Part shown: positions 25,885-35,158 of the stretch, one piece after another
How positions within the stretch are numbered: the first letter of the stretch is position 1
Layout: each line of letters opens with the position of its first letter
DNA from: JAENVU01 sp963765075
GTDB lineage: Bacteria; Actinomycetota; Acidimicrobiia; IMCC26256; JAENVU01
Assembly (NCBI GenBank): GCA_963765075.1
Contig: CAVXVA010000004.1
Location: 123,482 to 187,481, forward strand
DNA length: 64,000 bases
Direction: 5' to 3'
Translations under genes and position numbers: made by a program
The notes under the pieces: generated by a model
Told to the model about the DNA's origin: nothing
The model's database searches: none
The model's input: the letters and a program-made list of their open reading frames with translations, nothing else

Positions 25885-26268
25885 TCAGACCCGGGCGCGT
25901 GCCGTCGAGAGCAGGGTCCGGATCACGTCCACGAGGTCGTCCGGCTCGAACGGTTTGGTCACGTATTCGTCGGCTCCGAGCTCGGACGCCTTGGCGCGGT
26001 CCGAATCCCCCGACTTCGCCGAACACACCACGACCGCCGGCCGGGTCGGTCGACCGCCCAGTTCGGCGAGCACGAACCATCCGTCGAGTACCGGCATCAT
26101 GATGTCGAGAACGACGAGGTCGGGATGTTCATCGTCGACGCGGCGCAGGGCGGTCTCACCATCGGCCGCCAGCAGCGGATCGAACCCTTCGGATTCGAGG
26201 ATCATGCGCAGCGTCAGCAAGACATCCGGCTCGTCGTCGACGATCAAGATCTTCGGCCGATCAGACAT
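25885..26268 (-). CDS. Single-domain response regulator (CheY-like)
   Basis: A 127-residue receiver with no output domain: ILIVDDEPDVLLTLRMILE, phospho-Asp55 in LVVLDIMMPVLDG, the switch Ser in VVCSAKSG, and Lys in YVTKPFEPDD. It acts presumably by protein contact. Its ATG lies inside the end of the kinase gene (8-bp overlap), so they form one signalling unit. The output partner is not visible. Confidence 0.85.
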   Translation of the reverse strand: MSDRPKILIVDDEPDVLLTLRMILESEGFDPLLAADGETALRRVDDEHPDLVVLDIMMPVLDGWFVLAELGGRPTRPAVVVCSAKSGDSDRAKASELGADEYVTKPFEPDDLVDVIRTLLSTARARV

Positions 26269-27805
26269 GCAAGACCTCCGGTCGTGACTCCGCCATAAAG
26301 CTGGTCCGTAGCGCGACCCGGAATGCCGCGCCCCCGCCCGGAGCGTCTTCCACCCAGACCGTCCCGCCGCAGGACTCGACGAGTCCGCGCACGATGGACA
26401 AGCCCAATCCCATTCCCGGCTTCGTCCCGTTGGGGTCGACTCGGTAGAACCGTTCGAACACTCGATCGCGTTCGTCGGGCGGCACGCCCGGACCACGATC
26501 GATCACCGACATCACCACCGCGTCGTCGGTGACTTGGACCGCGACCCGGATCGGCGCGCTGCCGTACTTGTGCGCGTTTTCGATCAGGTTCGTGAGCACT
26601 CGCTGGAGCGCCTCGGGCTCGGCCCGCACCACACAGGTCCGCGGCAGATCGAGCTCGACCGGCCGACCCGCAACCTGTGAGTCGAGCGCGGTGAGCTGCA
26701 CCAACGCGCACAGATCGATCTGCTGCATCGTCGGGCGGTTCGCGTTCTCCTGCATCCGCGCCGCGACCAGCATTTCCTCGACCATCGCCTGCAGCCGCCC
26801 GGACTGCCGGTCCACCACATCGAGGAGTTCCTCGCGCTGGTCAGGTCGATCGGTGCGTCGCGACGCCGCGACCGCACCACGGATCGAAGTGATCGGAGTC
26901 CGCAGTTCGTGACTCACCGATGCGACGAACTGCGATTTCATGCGGTCGGACTCCAACAACTTGGCCACGTTGGCGCGCTCGGCTTCGTACAGCCCGGCCT
27001 TGGCAATCGCGGCTGCGACCGGTTCGGCGAACAGACTGAGCACCGCCAGATCGTCGGCCTCGAACTCGATGCCCTTCGGCGCCAACACATTCAGGACCCC
27101 GAGCAGCTGACCGCGGTTCACGAGCGGTACGCACATCGCGCCGCCGATCTCGACGTCGGATTGGACCGCTCCACCGAGTTCTGCCGTCGCGAGCTCGGGC
27201 GACACCAAGAGCGGCTCTCGACTCTTGGCGACCCGGCCGACCATCGACTCTCCCAAGCGCACCCGGGCATCGCGAACGGTTCCCTCGCCCCGGACCGCGA
27301 CGACACGGAGCACGCTCTGGTCCTCGAGGAGCATCACCGAGCCGCCCATCGACCCGAGCAACTCGAGCGCGTTGGCGAGAATCGCATCGAGGACCTCATC
27401 GAGGTCGAGGACCGAGTTCAGCGCCTTCCCCGCGTTGAAGAGCGCGGTGTTCATCTGCAGCTGCTGCGCCATGGTGTTGCTGAGCAGCCGTTCGTCGACG
27501 AGGAGTCGCGACAGGCGGTGGAGGTGGACCTCTTTCTCGACCGCGTAGATGCAGAATCCGACCGCGAGCACGCTGACGCCGCCGGCCAGGATCCACGGAT
27601 CACCGGTGATCCAGCTGGTCTGGCCGGTCGCACCGGACACGGCGAGCGAGGCGAGACCGATGCCGATCATGATGACGATCGTCATCGACCACAGTTGCAA
27701 TCGCCGGCGCTCGACCATTTCGATCGACGGCGCATGCTCGTTGAGGCCCGCGACGCGAGCCTCGTGACGAATGCGCTGACTGATCTCTACAGGGAGCTGG
27801 TCCAT
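26261..27805 (-). CDS. Membrane histidine kinase with GAF domain
   Basis: A 514-residue sensor kinase. Two membrane helices (about 40-62 and 70-88) are followed by a signalling helix, a GAF domain (NALELLGSMGGSVMLLEDQ to LSLFAEPVAAAIA), HisKA (QFVASVSHELRTPITSIRG) and HATPase (NLIENAHKYG, DRGPGVPPDERD, GMGLGLSIVRG). There is no extracellular loop of note, so it probably senses via the membrane or the GAF ligand. The stop overlaps the single-domain regulator. The ATG at 27805 has AGGGAGCTGGTCC in front, a usable Shine-Dalgarno. Confidence 0.85.
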   Translation of the reverse strand: MDQLPVEISQRIRHEARVAGLNEHAPSIEMVERRRLQLWSMTIVIMIGIGLASLAVSGATGQTSWITGDPWILAGGVSVLAVGFCIYAVEKEVHLHRLSRLLVDERLLSNTMAQQLQMNTALFNAGKALNSVLDLDEVLDAILANALELLGSMGGSVMLLEDQSVLRVVAVRGEGTVRDARVRLGESMVGRVAKSREPLLVSPELATAELGGAVQSDVEIGGAMCVPLVNRGQLLGVLNVLAPKGIEFEADDLAVLSLFAEPVAAAIAKAGLYEAERANVAKLLESDRMKSQFVASVSHELRTPITSIRGAVAASRRTDRPDQREELLDVVDRQSGRLQAMVEEMLVAARMQENANRPTMQQIDLCALVQLTALDSQVAGRPVELDLPRTCVVRAEPEALQRVLTNLIENAHKYGSAPIRVAVQVTDDAVVMSVIDRGPGVPPDERDRVFERFYRVDPNGTKPGMGLGLSIVRGLVESCGGTVWVEDAPGGGAAFRVALRTSFMAESRPEVLHV

Positions 27806-27909
27806 GGCACCTCTCGGGTATCGACCCTGCATCGACCCCGGAACCGGGCGCCTTGAGCCCTTGTCGGTCCGATCGCGAGGATTCCCGGCGGCGCCCGATC
27901 CCGGCGGGG

Positions 27910-28509
27910 CTACCCGTCCTCGGTCAGCGCCGCGTACGGAGGGGCTGGGTTGTATTCCATGGCCGCCTGGGTCACCCGGGCGTGGTCGACCGAGTACAGC
28001 TGACCCACGAGCCAGAGCGACATGTCGATCCCTGCACTCACCCCGGCCGAGGTGACCAGATTGCCGTCTCGGACGTAGCGGACGTTCTCCAGGACGGTCT
28101 GGTCCGGCGCCAGACCCCGGAACTCCTCGATCGCGGCCCAATGGGTGGTGACCCGCTTGCCTTTCGCCGGGCCGGCAGCTTCCAGGACGAACGAACCGGT
28201 GCACACACTGGTGACCCATGTGCAGGTCGGAGCGACGCGCTGGAGGAACTCCAACATGGCCGGGTTCAACCGCTCGACGCGCGTGCCCTGGCCTCCGGGG
28301 ACCAGCACGACATCGAGCGCGGGCGCGTCGGCGAAGGTGTGGTCGGTGAGCACACGCAGACCTTTGCGGCAACGCACCGGGCCTTCGCGTTCGCTGATCG
28401 TGACCACGGTGTCTCCGGGCTGGCGCGCCATGGTGAACACCTCCCACGGCCCGACCCAGTCGAGTTCCTCACAGTCCTCGAAGACGACGATGCCGATCGT
28501 GATACCCAT
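27910..28509 (-). CDS. DJ-1/PfpI family protein (isonitrile hydratase-like)
   Basis: A 199-residue class I glutamine amidotransferase-like protein. It opens GITIGIVVFEDCEELDWVGPWEVF, and the nucleophile elbow is VTSVCTGSFVLEAAG with its Cys. The pattern is that of isonitrile hydratase InhA and related DJ-1 proteins; actual activity is unknown. Its ATG overlaps the AraC-type gene stop as TGATG, so the two are coupled. Confidence 0.78.
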   Translation of the reverse strand: MGITIGIVVFEDCEELDWVGPWEVFTMARQPGDTVVTISEREGPVRCRKGLRVLTDHTFADAPALDVVLVPGGQGTRVERLNPAMLEFLQRVAPTCTWVTSVCTGSFVLEAAGPAKGKRVTTHWAAIEEFRGLAPDQTVLENVRYVRDGNLVTSAGVSAGIDMSLWLVGQLYSVDHARVTQAAMEYNPAPPYAALTEDG

Positions 28510-29489
28510 CAGTGGCCTACCTTCAGGACGTCGGTCACGCGGAAGCGTTGCCGGTATTCGGTGGGAGGGACGTGGAACGCCCGCACGAAGGACCGGCGCA
28601 TCGTCTCCGAAGAGCCGAACCCGCACTCATGGGCGATGCCATCGACACCCAGATCGGATTCCTCGAGTCGCCGCCGAACGGCCTCGAGGCGGGCGCGCTC
28701 GACGTAACGGGCCGGCGTCATCCCGACCGCGACCCCAAACCGACGGGCGAAATGGCGGGGACTCATGGCCGCTTCGTGAGCCAGTCTCGCCACCGACAGA
28801 TCCTCCGCGAGGTGTTCGACGATCCACGCCTGGATATCGAGGAGATCGTGCCGGTCGCCGGCCTGGGCCTCCAACGCCGCGCTGAACTGCGCTTGACCAC
28901 CCGGCCGCTTGAGGAAGACGACGAGTTGTCTCGCCACGGCCATCGCCGCGTCGTGACCGCAGTCCTCTTCGACGAACGAGAGCGCGAGGTCGATACCCGC
29001 AGTCACTCCCGCCGACGTTGAGATTCGCCCGTCGCGCACGTAGATGGGATCGGGCTCGACCCGAACGTCGGGATACCGAGCTGCGAGTTCCTCACAGGCC
29101 GACCAGTGGGTGGTCGCACGGCAGCCGTCCAACAGCCCGGCCGCGGCGAGCACGAAGGCGCCCGAGCACACCGACGCCACCCGACGGGCGTGCGCCGCGA
29201 TGCGCTGGATCTCAGCCAAGACGGCCGGATCTCGTGACACCGCGCCGACGCCGCGTCGATCCCCGCCGGCGACCAGGAACGTGTCGAGCGGAGCGTCGAC
29301 CGACGCCAGCGCGTCGGCGGCCAGACCGACCCCGCTGCCCATGCGGATCACCCCGGCGGTCGGCGCCACGACCTCCACCGAGTAGGCCCGGGCGCCGTCG
29401 GGCGTCACCGCGGTGGCAAAAACTTCCAGGGGTCCGGAGACGTCCAGGCTCTGCCCACCAGGGAAGGTGAGAATCACAACTCGGCGCAT
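28509..29489 (-). CDS. GlxA-family AraC-type transcriptional regulator with DJ-1 domain
   Basis: A 326-residue regulator: an N-terminal DJ-1/PfpI-like sensor (VVILTFPGGQSLDVSGPLEVF, ASVCSGAFVLAAAGLL) and a C-terminal AraC domain with two helix-turn-helices (LSVARLAHEAAMSPRHFARRF; GVDGIAHECGFGSSETMRRSF). It is immediately upstream of, and coupled to, a stand-alone DJ-1 protein with the same fold, probably its regulatory target. The ATG at 29489 follows CACGAT by 6 nt; the in-frame ATG at 29558 is less likely. Confidence 0.85.
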   Translation of the reverse strand: MRRVVILTFPGGQSLDVSGPLEVFATAVTPDGARAYSVEVVAPTAGVIRMGSGVGLAADALASVDAPLDTFLVAGGDRRGVGAVSRDPAVLAEIQRIAAHARRVASVCSGAFVLAAAGLLDGCRATTHWSACEELAARYPDVRVEPDPIYVRDGRISTSAGVTAGIDLALSFVEEDCGHDAAMAVARQLVVFLKRPGGQAQFSAALEAQAGDRHDLLDIQAWIVEHLAEDLSVARLAHEAAMSPRHFARRFGVAVGMTPARYVERARLEAVRRRLEESDLGVDGIAHECGFGSSETMRRSFVRAFHVPPTEYRQRFRVTDVLKVGH

Positions 29490-29568
29490 GGCCCCATCGT
29501 GCACGACTCGGATCGTGTCTGCAATGACCCTTACCCCACTATTCCTGCCACACTGCATCGCAGCGTCT

Positions 29569-29603
29569 GGCGGATGGTGGCGCGGAGAGGACCACCATCC
29601 GCC
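29569..29603 (-). terminator. 12-bp perfect hairpin after the VWA gene
   Basis: GGCGGATGGTGG pairs with CCACCATCCGCC across an 11-nt loop, 55 bp past the VWA gene stop and 80 bp before the next gene on the same strand. It has no U tract. Likely terminator; other roles cannot be excluded. Confidence 0.55.
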
Positions 29604-29657
29604 GAACGCTGCTGGTCGACGAGCACGAGCGGCCCGCGACGAAGTCGCAAGAGCGGT

Positions 29658-31679
29658 TCAGGAGGCTCGGCGGTGGGCGGTGCGGTGTTCGAGGAAGTCG
29701 ACGAGGACGTAGTCGCCGAGGGTGGCGGCGGGGGTGAAGAAGGCGCGACCGCGGTTCATCTCCATCATGCGCTTGACGAAGTCCTGCAAGTACGGCGACT
29801 CGTCGAGCATGAAGGTGTTGATCCGGATGTCGGACCGGGTACACCGGCGGACTTCCCGCAGTGTCTGTTCGATGGTCGCGTAGGACGGCGGGTACGAGAA
29901 CACCGCTTCGTCCCCCTCGATGTGGGCGGTCGGTTCGCCGTCGGTGACCATGATGATCTGCTTCGTGCCCGACTGCTTCTCGAGTTGTTTGCGCGCGAGC
30001 AGCAGCGCGTGCTGCATGTTGGTGCCCCACTCGAAGTCCCACCCGAGCTCGGGCAGCAGCTGCGGCTTGATGTCGCGGGCGACCCGGCCGAAGGAAACCA
30101 GACCGAAGTAGTCGTTGGGGAACTGGGTAGTGATGAGCGAGTGCAACGCCATCGCGACCTTCTTGGCCGGCAAGAAGTTGTCGCGCATCGGCATCGACAT
30201 CGACACGTCGAGGAGCAGGACGGTCGACGACTTCGTCACGACCTCGGTCCGCTCGACCTCGAAGTCGTCGGGCGTGAGCCGCACCGGCGTGCCCGAGCCT
30301 TGGCGGCGGATCGCGTTGCGGACGGTCTGTTCGACGTTGAGATTGAACGGGTCCCCGAACTCGTAGGGCTTGTGCTCGTAGGCCCGCTCGTGACCGACAC
30401 CGGTCTGCTCGATGGCGTGACGACCGACGCGGTCCTTGACCATGTTGCGGAAGAGGTCGCCGAGCGCCTTCTGGCCGAGGGCGCGCACCCCTTTGGGTGT
30501 GAGTTCGTACCGGCCGTCACGCTGGTCGATGAGCCCGGCGTCTTTCAACATGTTGGCGAGGTCTTGGAGCCGCTCGAGTGACCGGGCGACGTCGTTGCCG
30601 AGCAGGTCGCGCGCTTGGTCGATGTCGACCTCCGCGATCTGACCGGGCTGAGTGACGTTGGAGAGCATCTGCTCCAGCCCGTCGAGGTCGCCGATCGTCT
30701 GGAGCACGCTCGACATCTGGCCCATCGACATCGGCTCGTCGCCGCTGAAGTTGAGCTCACGGCCCCAGGGCATGTTGGGGAAGGCGTTCTGCAGGTTGCG
30801 CGACAACTCCCCCATCTGCCAGCGCAGGTCCATGTCTTCCATCAGCGAATCGCTCAATTGTTGGAGCTGGGCCCGCTGTTCGGGGGTCATCGAGTTGAGG
30901 AGCTGCTGCATGGCCGCCATCGACTGCGCCATCTGTTCGAGCAGCTCGTCGAGGGTTTCGGGATTGCCGGGGAAGAAGTCGCCGAACTTGTCCATGAACT
31001 CGGCGAAGTTCGGCTCCTCGCCGCGCTCACGCTGTTCGAGCATCTGGTTCAACTCGGCGAGCATGTCCTTCATCCGCGCCATCTGTTCGGGCGAGACGTC
31101 CTGCATGCCCTCGGACATCTGGTTGAAGTAGCTCTGCATCAACTGTTGGCGCAGCTCGTCCATGAGTTCTTCGAACTGTTGACGCGCCGCGTCGTCCATG
31201 AAGTCGTAGTTCTGGAGGGCCTGGACGCGTCCGGCGAGATCGTCGGGAACCAGGTCCAGTTCGAGTCCGCGTTCGGCCGCCAGGTTCTCGACGATCTCAC
31301 GCCGGCGCTCGTCGTCACCGGCGCGGACGTCCTGCACGCGACGATCGATGCCGGCGCGTTCGTTGTTCATCACGTCGTTGAGCTTCTCGGCGATGTCGTC
31401 GTACACCCCACCGAGGTCACGCTTCTCGAGTTCTTCCTGGCGCCGCTGGCGCAACCGGTCGAGCATCTCGCGCATGCCCATCAGGTCGTCACCGTTGCGA
31501 TCGCGAAATCCCTGCTGGAGCATCCGCCGCAACGCGGCGTTGAGATCACCGTGGTAGAGCAACTCGTCGGCCATCTCGGAGAGCAGTGAGTCGGCATCCA
31601 GATCGAACCCGACCTGGGTGCCATCCCACGCGGAGTAGCGGAACCCGGATGGTTCGCGGCGGGATCGACGACGGCGCAT
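29658..31679 (-). CDS. VWA (von Willebrand factor A) domain protein
   Basis: A 673-residue cytoplasmic protein. The first 400 residues are charged, helical and Met/Gln/Leu-rich. The C-terminal VWA domain has the MIDAS motif LLLDVSMSMPM and the Thr/Asp of MVTDGEPT, so it binds a divalent metal. Related proteins work with MoxR or Mg-chelatase-type AAA+ ATPases, but none is adjacent here. The ATG at 31679 is 6 nt after TACCCT on the minus strand, a leaderless start. A hairpin follows the gene. Confidence 0.75.
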   Translation of the reverse strand: MRRRRSRREPSGFRYSAWDGTQVGFDLDADSLLSEMADELLYHGDLNAALRRMLQQGFRDRNGDDLMGMREMLDRLRQRRQEELEKRDLGGVYDDIAEKLNDVMNNERAGIDRRVQDVRAGDDERRREIVENLAAERGLELDLVPDDLAGRVQALQNYDFMDDAARQQFEELMDELRQQLMQSYFNQMSEGMQDVSPEQMARMKDMLAELNQMLEQRERGEEPNFAEFMDKFGDFFPGNPETLDELLEQMAQSMAAMQQLLNSMTPEQRAQLQQLSDSLMEDMDLRWQMGELSRNLQNAFPNMPWGRELNFSGDEPMSMGQMSSVLQTIGDLDGLEQMLSNVTQPGQIAEVDIDQARDLLGNDVARSLERLQDLANMLKDAGLIDQRDGRYELTPKGVRALGQKALGDLFRNMVKDRVGRHAIEQTGVGHERAYEHKPYEFGDPFNLNVEQTVRNAIRRQGSGTPVRLTPDDFEVERTEVVTKSSTVLLLDVSMSMPMRDNFLPAKKVAMALHSLITTQFPNDYFGLVSFGRVARDIKPQLLPELGWDFEWGTNMQHALLLARKQLEKQSGTKQIIMVTDGEPTAHIEGDEAVFSYPPSYATIEQTLREVRRCTRSDIRINTFMLDESPYLQDFVKRMMEMNRGRAFFTPAATLGDYVLVDFLEHRTAHRRAS

Positions 31680-31698
31680 CTCCGGAGGGTAACGCCGA

Positions 31699-32919
31699 TC
31701 AGGGTTGGAGCGCGTCCGGCACCACCGCCGGTGCCCGGTCGATGTCGTCGGGCCGAGGCAGGTCCAGCGCCCAGCGGTTGATCGCGAGGATCGCCAGACC
31801 GCTTGCCGCCGAGGCCGCCGCGATCGTCCAGGGCAACGCGCTCGCCCCGGTCGATTCGAGCAGCGCTCCGATCACCGGTGGCAGGACCAACCCACCGAGC
31901 GCGGACCCGCCGATGAACCAAGCGGTGACCTCACCCGTCAGCGGACTCGTGCGATGGAAGTGCGCGAGCATCGTCGGAAACTGCGGAGCGATCACAACCC
32001 CGAAGCCGAACGCGCCGATGGTCAGTGCGATCGGCGCCGCACCCACGAGTGCGATTCCTCCTGCGACCACGGTCGAGATGGCCGCGCTCCACACCAGGAC
32101 CGCGCCGGTATCGAACCGGTCGCCGCGCCACACCATCAGGAGTCGGCCGACGAGGAACCCGGCCCAGAAGGCGACGGTGAAGCCGGTTCCCCAGCCGGCG
32201 CCGAGCCCGACCTCCTCGCTGTAGGTCGCGATCCAGCCCGAGAATCCGATTTCGAGGCCGACGTAGAGCACGAAGAACCACGCGACCAGTCCCAAGCGCC
32301 ATCGATCCGGAACCGCACCGCGCTCCTCATGATCACGCGCCGCTTGCCGAGCCGAGGCGGCGCGGTCGCCGAACCAGAGCACGCCGGCCAGCCCGAAGGA
32401 CGCGACTCCGAACGCGCCGCAAGCCGGCCACAGCGAATCGTTCAGCGCGAGCGACAGCCCGACCATCAACGGTGCGAGCACGGCCCCGACCGCGAACGAC
32501 GTGTGCAACGAGTTGATCGACGACACCAGCCGGTCGGGCGCGACCATGGCGGACACGAGGGTGTTGGCACCGACATCGATGGCCCCGGCGCCGAAACCGA
32601 TCACCGCGCCGGCGGCCACGATCACGAGCAGTTCGGAAGATGCCGGGACGATCGCGATTGCGATCGCGAAGCCGAACACAGCGACGGCAACGAGGTGCCG
32701 ACCACCGACGCGTCGGTAGAACCGACCCGCGATCAGCGCGCCGATGAACCCACCGACCGACTGCGCACTGAACACCCAGCCCATCTCGGCCACCGAGGAA
32801 CCCGTCTGACGGCGCAGCTCCGGCAGCGCCGGACCGAAGAAGCTGAGCGCCACTCCCAGACCGAGAAACGCGCCGAAGTACGGGAGGATCGGCCGCCATC
32901 GCTGCACCCCGGTCTCCAC
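31699..32919 (-). CDS. Major facilitator superfamily transporter
   Basis: A 406-residue membrane protein with about 12 helices. The loop after helix 2 is AGRFYRRVGGRHLV, the MFS G-x-x-x-D/R-R-x-G-R motif in variant form, and IGFGAGAIDVGANTLVSAM resembles the fucose/sugar-permease subgroup. The substrate is not deducible. GAGGAGGTGCA before the GTG at 32919 is a strong Shine-Dalgarno. It is divergent from the lipoprotein gene and 19 bp upstream of the VWA gene. Confidence 0.8.
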   Translation of the reverse strand: METGVQRWRPILPYFGAFLGLGVALSFFGPALPELRRQTGSSVAEMGWVFSAQSVGGFIGALIAGRFYRRVGGRHLVAVAVFGFAIAIAIVPASSELLVIVAAGAVIGFGAGAIDVGANTLVSAMVAPDRLVSSINSLHTSFAVGAVLAPLMVGLSLALNDSLWPACGAFGVASFGLAGVLWFGDRAASARQAARDHEERGAVPDRWRLGLVAWFFVLYVGLEIGFSGWIATYSEEVGLGAGWGTGFTVAFWAGFLVGRLLMVWRGDRFDTGAVLVWSAAISTVVAGGIALVGAAPIALTIGAFGFGVVIAPQFPTMLAHFHRTSPLTGEVTAWFIGGSALGGLVLPPVIGALLESTGASALPWTIAAASAASGLAILAINRWALDLPRPDDIDRAPAVVPDALQP

Positions 32920-32972
32920 TGCACCTCCTCGCCGACTCGTCGATTGGGGCCGCAGCGTTGCACAATCGAGGA

Positions 32973-33353
32973 ATGATCGTCCGCCGATACGCCGGAGTGA
33001 TGATGCTCGTCGGCCTCAGTCTGACGGGGCTCGGTTGCTCCGGGAAGGACGACACGCAGTCCGACCTTCCTCGCCCGTCGCGCGCGTTCTGTCGGGCCGC
33101 CGCGAACTACGACAAGCGGGTCGGTTCGCCGGAGCTCACGCTGAAGGATCACGTCAAGTACACCCGCGCCATCGCGCGCACCGCGCCCATCGACGTCCGC
33201 AAGGACGCCACGCTGGTCTGGCGCTCGTTCGTGAAACTCGAGGCCGGCGACAAGAGCGTGGTCGACAATCCGAAGGTCAGAGCTGCGATCGAACACGTCA
33301 ATCGCCGCGCCGGCCAAGACTGCGGTTGGTACCGACGCAAAGAAGCGGTCTGA
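32973..33353 (+). CDS. Small hypothetical lipoprotein
   Basis: A 126-residue exported protein. The signal MIVRRYAGVMMLVGLSLTGLGC has lipobox LTGLGC (Cys22). The mature part, with FCRAAANYDKR and a second late Cys (GQDCGW), may hold a disulfide. Family not recognised. The ATG follows CACAAT by 6 nt. The beta-glucosidase gene starts 3 bp after its stop, so the two share a transcript. Confidence 0.6.
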   Translation: MIVRRYAGVMMLVGLSLTGLGCSGKDDTQSDLPRPSRAFCRAAANYDKRVGSPELTLKDHVKYTRAIARTAPIDVRKDATLVWRSFVKLEAGDKSVVDNPKVRAAIEHVNRRAGQDCGWYRRKEAV

Positions 33354-33356
33354 GCC

Positions 33357-34580
33357 GTGGCCCGACCTGCGGGCTTCTGGTGGGGCACCGGCGCGTCCGC
33401 CACCCAGTGTGAGGGGGCGGCTCCCGAATCGGATTGGTTCCGCGAGGAACTCCGCGGCACCTATCCCCGCAGTGGTTCGGGCAACGGCTTCGGCACACGC
33501 TACGCGGACGACTTCGCGCTCTACGCCGCCCATGGTCTGACCCATCATCGACTCTCCATCGAGTGGGCGCGCATCGAGCCCGAAGCCGGTCACCGCGATC
33601 ACGCCGCGATCGAGCACTACCGCGCCATCCTCGAGGCGGCGCACGACGCGGGGATCTCGATCTGGGTGTGCCTCCATCACTTCTCGCTACCGGGTTGGTT
33701 CACCGAAATCGGCGAAGGCGCGTTCCGCGACGACCACGCCCGCTCCTACTACTGGGCTCGCCATGTGGCGTTCTGTGCGGAGACGTTCGGCGACCTCGTC
33801 TTCGGATGGAAGCCGATCAACGAACCGTTCGCCTACGCGGCCGCGAGCTACCTCCTGGGCGACTACCCGCCGCGGCGCACCGACCCGACCCAGATGATCG
33901 AGGCGTACCGCGGCGTCCTCCTCGCGCAACGGGATGCATGGCGGGAACTGCGCGGGGCCGGGACGCCCGTCGCCACGATCCACAACCTCTCGCCGCTCTT
34001 CCCCGTCGACGATTCCGTCCCCGCGGAGCACAACACGCGCGTCATCGACGAACTGATGTGGGACGTATGGATCCGCGCGGACCGCGACGGTGTGCTGGCC
34101 TTCCCGGGCCGCGCGACCGAAGCAATCGACGACCTGCGCGAGTGCTGCGACATCATCGGCTTCTCCTACTACTCCGCGCACGCGGTCACCCGCGAGCTCG
34201 GCTTCGCCCCCTACCCCGGCGGTGCCCGCGTCGGCCCGCTGGGCTATGCACCGTGGAGCGAAGGGCTCGGACTCGTGTTGCGGCGCCTGCACGACGAGCT
34301 TCCCGGTCGACCGCTCCTCATCTGCGAGCACGGAGTCGGTACCGACGACGACGAGTGGCGGACCGATGTGCTCCGCGAGTCGTTGGCGGTTGTCGACGAG
34401 GCGCTCGACGACGGCATCGACCTCCGCGGTTTCTTCCATTGGACCGGCGTCGACAATTACGAGTGGTCCTACGGGTACGACGTGGCGTTCGGTCTCTTCG
34501 ATCGGGACCGCGAGCCCCGCGCGAGCGCGCGGATGGTGGCCGAGCACATCGCGGAATCGGCTCCGGAGGGTCAACGATGA
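33357..34580 (+). CDS. Glycoside hydrolase family 1 beta-glucosidase-like enzyme
   Basis: A 407-residue GH1 enzyme with retaining chemistry. The N-terminus GFWWGTGASATQCEG is the family signature. The acid/base Glu156 is in GWKPINEPFAYA and the nucleophile Glu324 in LLICEHGVGTDDD, where most members have TENG. HHFSLPGWF and FSYYSAHAV line the pocket. It is somewhat shorter than typical members (about 440-470) and has no signal peptide, so it is intracellular. It is co-transcribed with the small lipoprotein. Sugar specificity is unknown. Confidence 0.85.
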   Translation: MARPAGFWWGTGASATQCEGAAPESDWFREELRGTYPRSGSGNGFGTRYADDFALYAAHGLTHHRLSIEWARIEPEAGHRDHAAIEHYRAILEAAHDAGISIWVCLHHFSLPGWFTEIGEGAFRDDHARSYYWARHVAFCAETFGDLVFGWKPINEPFAYAAASYLLGDYPPRRTDPTQMIEAYRGVLLAQRDAWRELRGAGTPVATIHNLSPLFPVDDSVPAEHNTRVIDELMWDVWIRADRDGVLAFPGRATEAIDDLRECCDIIGFSYYSAHAVTRELGFAPYPGGARVGPLGYAPWSEGLGLVLRRLHDELPGRPLLICEHGVGTDDDEWRTDVLRESLAVVDEALDDGIDLRGFFHWTGVDNYEWSYGYDVAFGLFDRDREPRASARMVAEHIAESAPEGQR

Positions 34581-34737
34581 GCGCAGCACCATGGCCCCGC
34601 GCGACGCGACGACGACTCTTGCGCGCCCGTCGCCACGTTGCCGCCGATCGTCGGCGCGCCCACGGCAGTCGCGGCCGGCCGAGTCGTGGTGACATCTGCC
34701 GGTGATCCGATACGGGTCTACGCCGCGACCTGATCGA

Positions 34738-34766
34738 ACGTCGACGTCGACGTCGACGTCGACGTC
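34738..34766. repeat. ACGTCG hexanucleotide tandem repeat
   Basis: A 29-bp run of ACGTCG, four full copies plus ACGTC, lies between the glucosidase and vapC. It is self-complementary and could extrude as a hairpin or vary in length by slippage. It is not in a convincing gene. Confidence 0.8.
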
Positions 34767-34780
34767 CATGCCCGCTCGGG

Positions 34781-35158
34781 TTACGGGCGGATGAGTTCGA
34801 CGTGGCGTCCGATCGCGGCCACCAGGATCTCGAGATCATCCACGTCGGCCGTGACGATGTCGTCACCATCCACGGCGAGGAGTGCGAGCGACGCGTCGAC
34901 GACGTCTGACGTTCGGCTTCTGTGCATGAGTTCACCGGCGGCGCGCCCGAGGGTGTGGTCGAGCGGTCGAACCTCGACACCACCCAACGCGGCCGCGAGT
35001 CGCGCCTGACGCGGCCCGCCGCGCCAGACCTGACCAACCACTCCGCCGTGGGTCACCGGCACGTCGCCGTCGCCGTGCGCCGTCTTGAGCCGGACCCACA
35101 TAGACCGATCGTTCCTATCGAGCGCGATGAGTGCTCCGGCATCAAGCACCAACGTCAC
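34781..35158 (-). CDS. PIN-domain toxin (VapC-like)
   Basis: A 125-residue PIN-domain ribonuclease. Conserved acids are the first Asp of LVLDAGALIALDRND, Glu of AAGELM, Asp of TSDVVDASLALLA and the C-terminal Asp of IVTADVDDLEILV. VapC toxins cleave tRNA or rRNA when free of antitoxin. The GTG start overlaps the antitoxin stop (GTGA). Confidence 0.82.
   Translation of the reverse strand: MTLVLDAGALIALDRNDRSMWVRLKTAHGDGDVPVTHGGVVGQVWRGGPRQARLAAALGGVEVRPLDHTLGRAAGELMHRSRTSDVVDASLALLAVDGDDIVTADVDDLEILVAAIGRHVELIRP

Noticed and set aside
34738..34766. CRISPR-like repeat
   Set aside because: It is a simple hexamer run without spacers. No CRISPR array or cas gene was found in the window.
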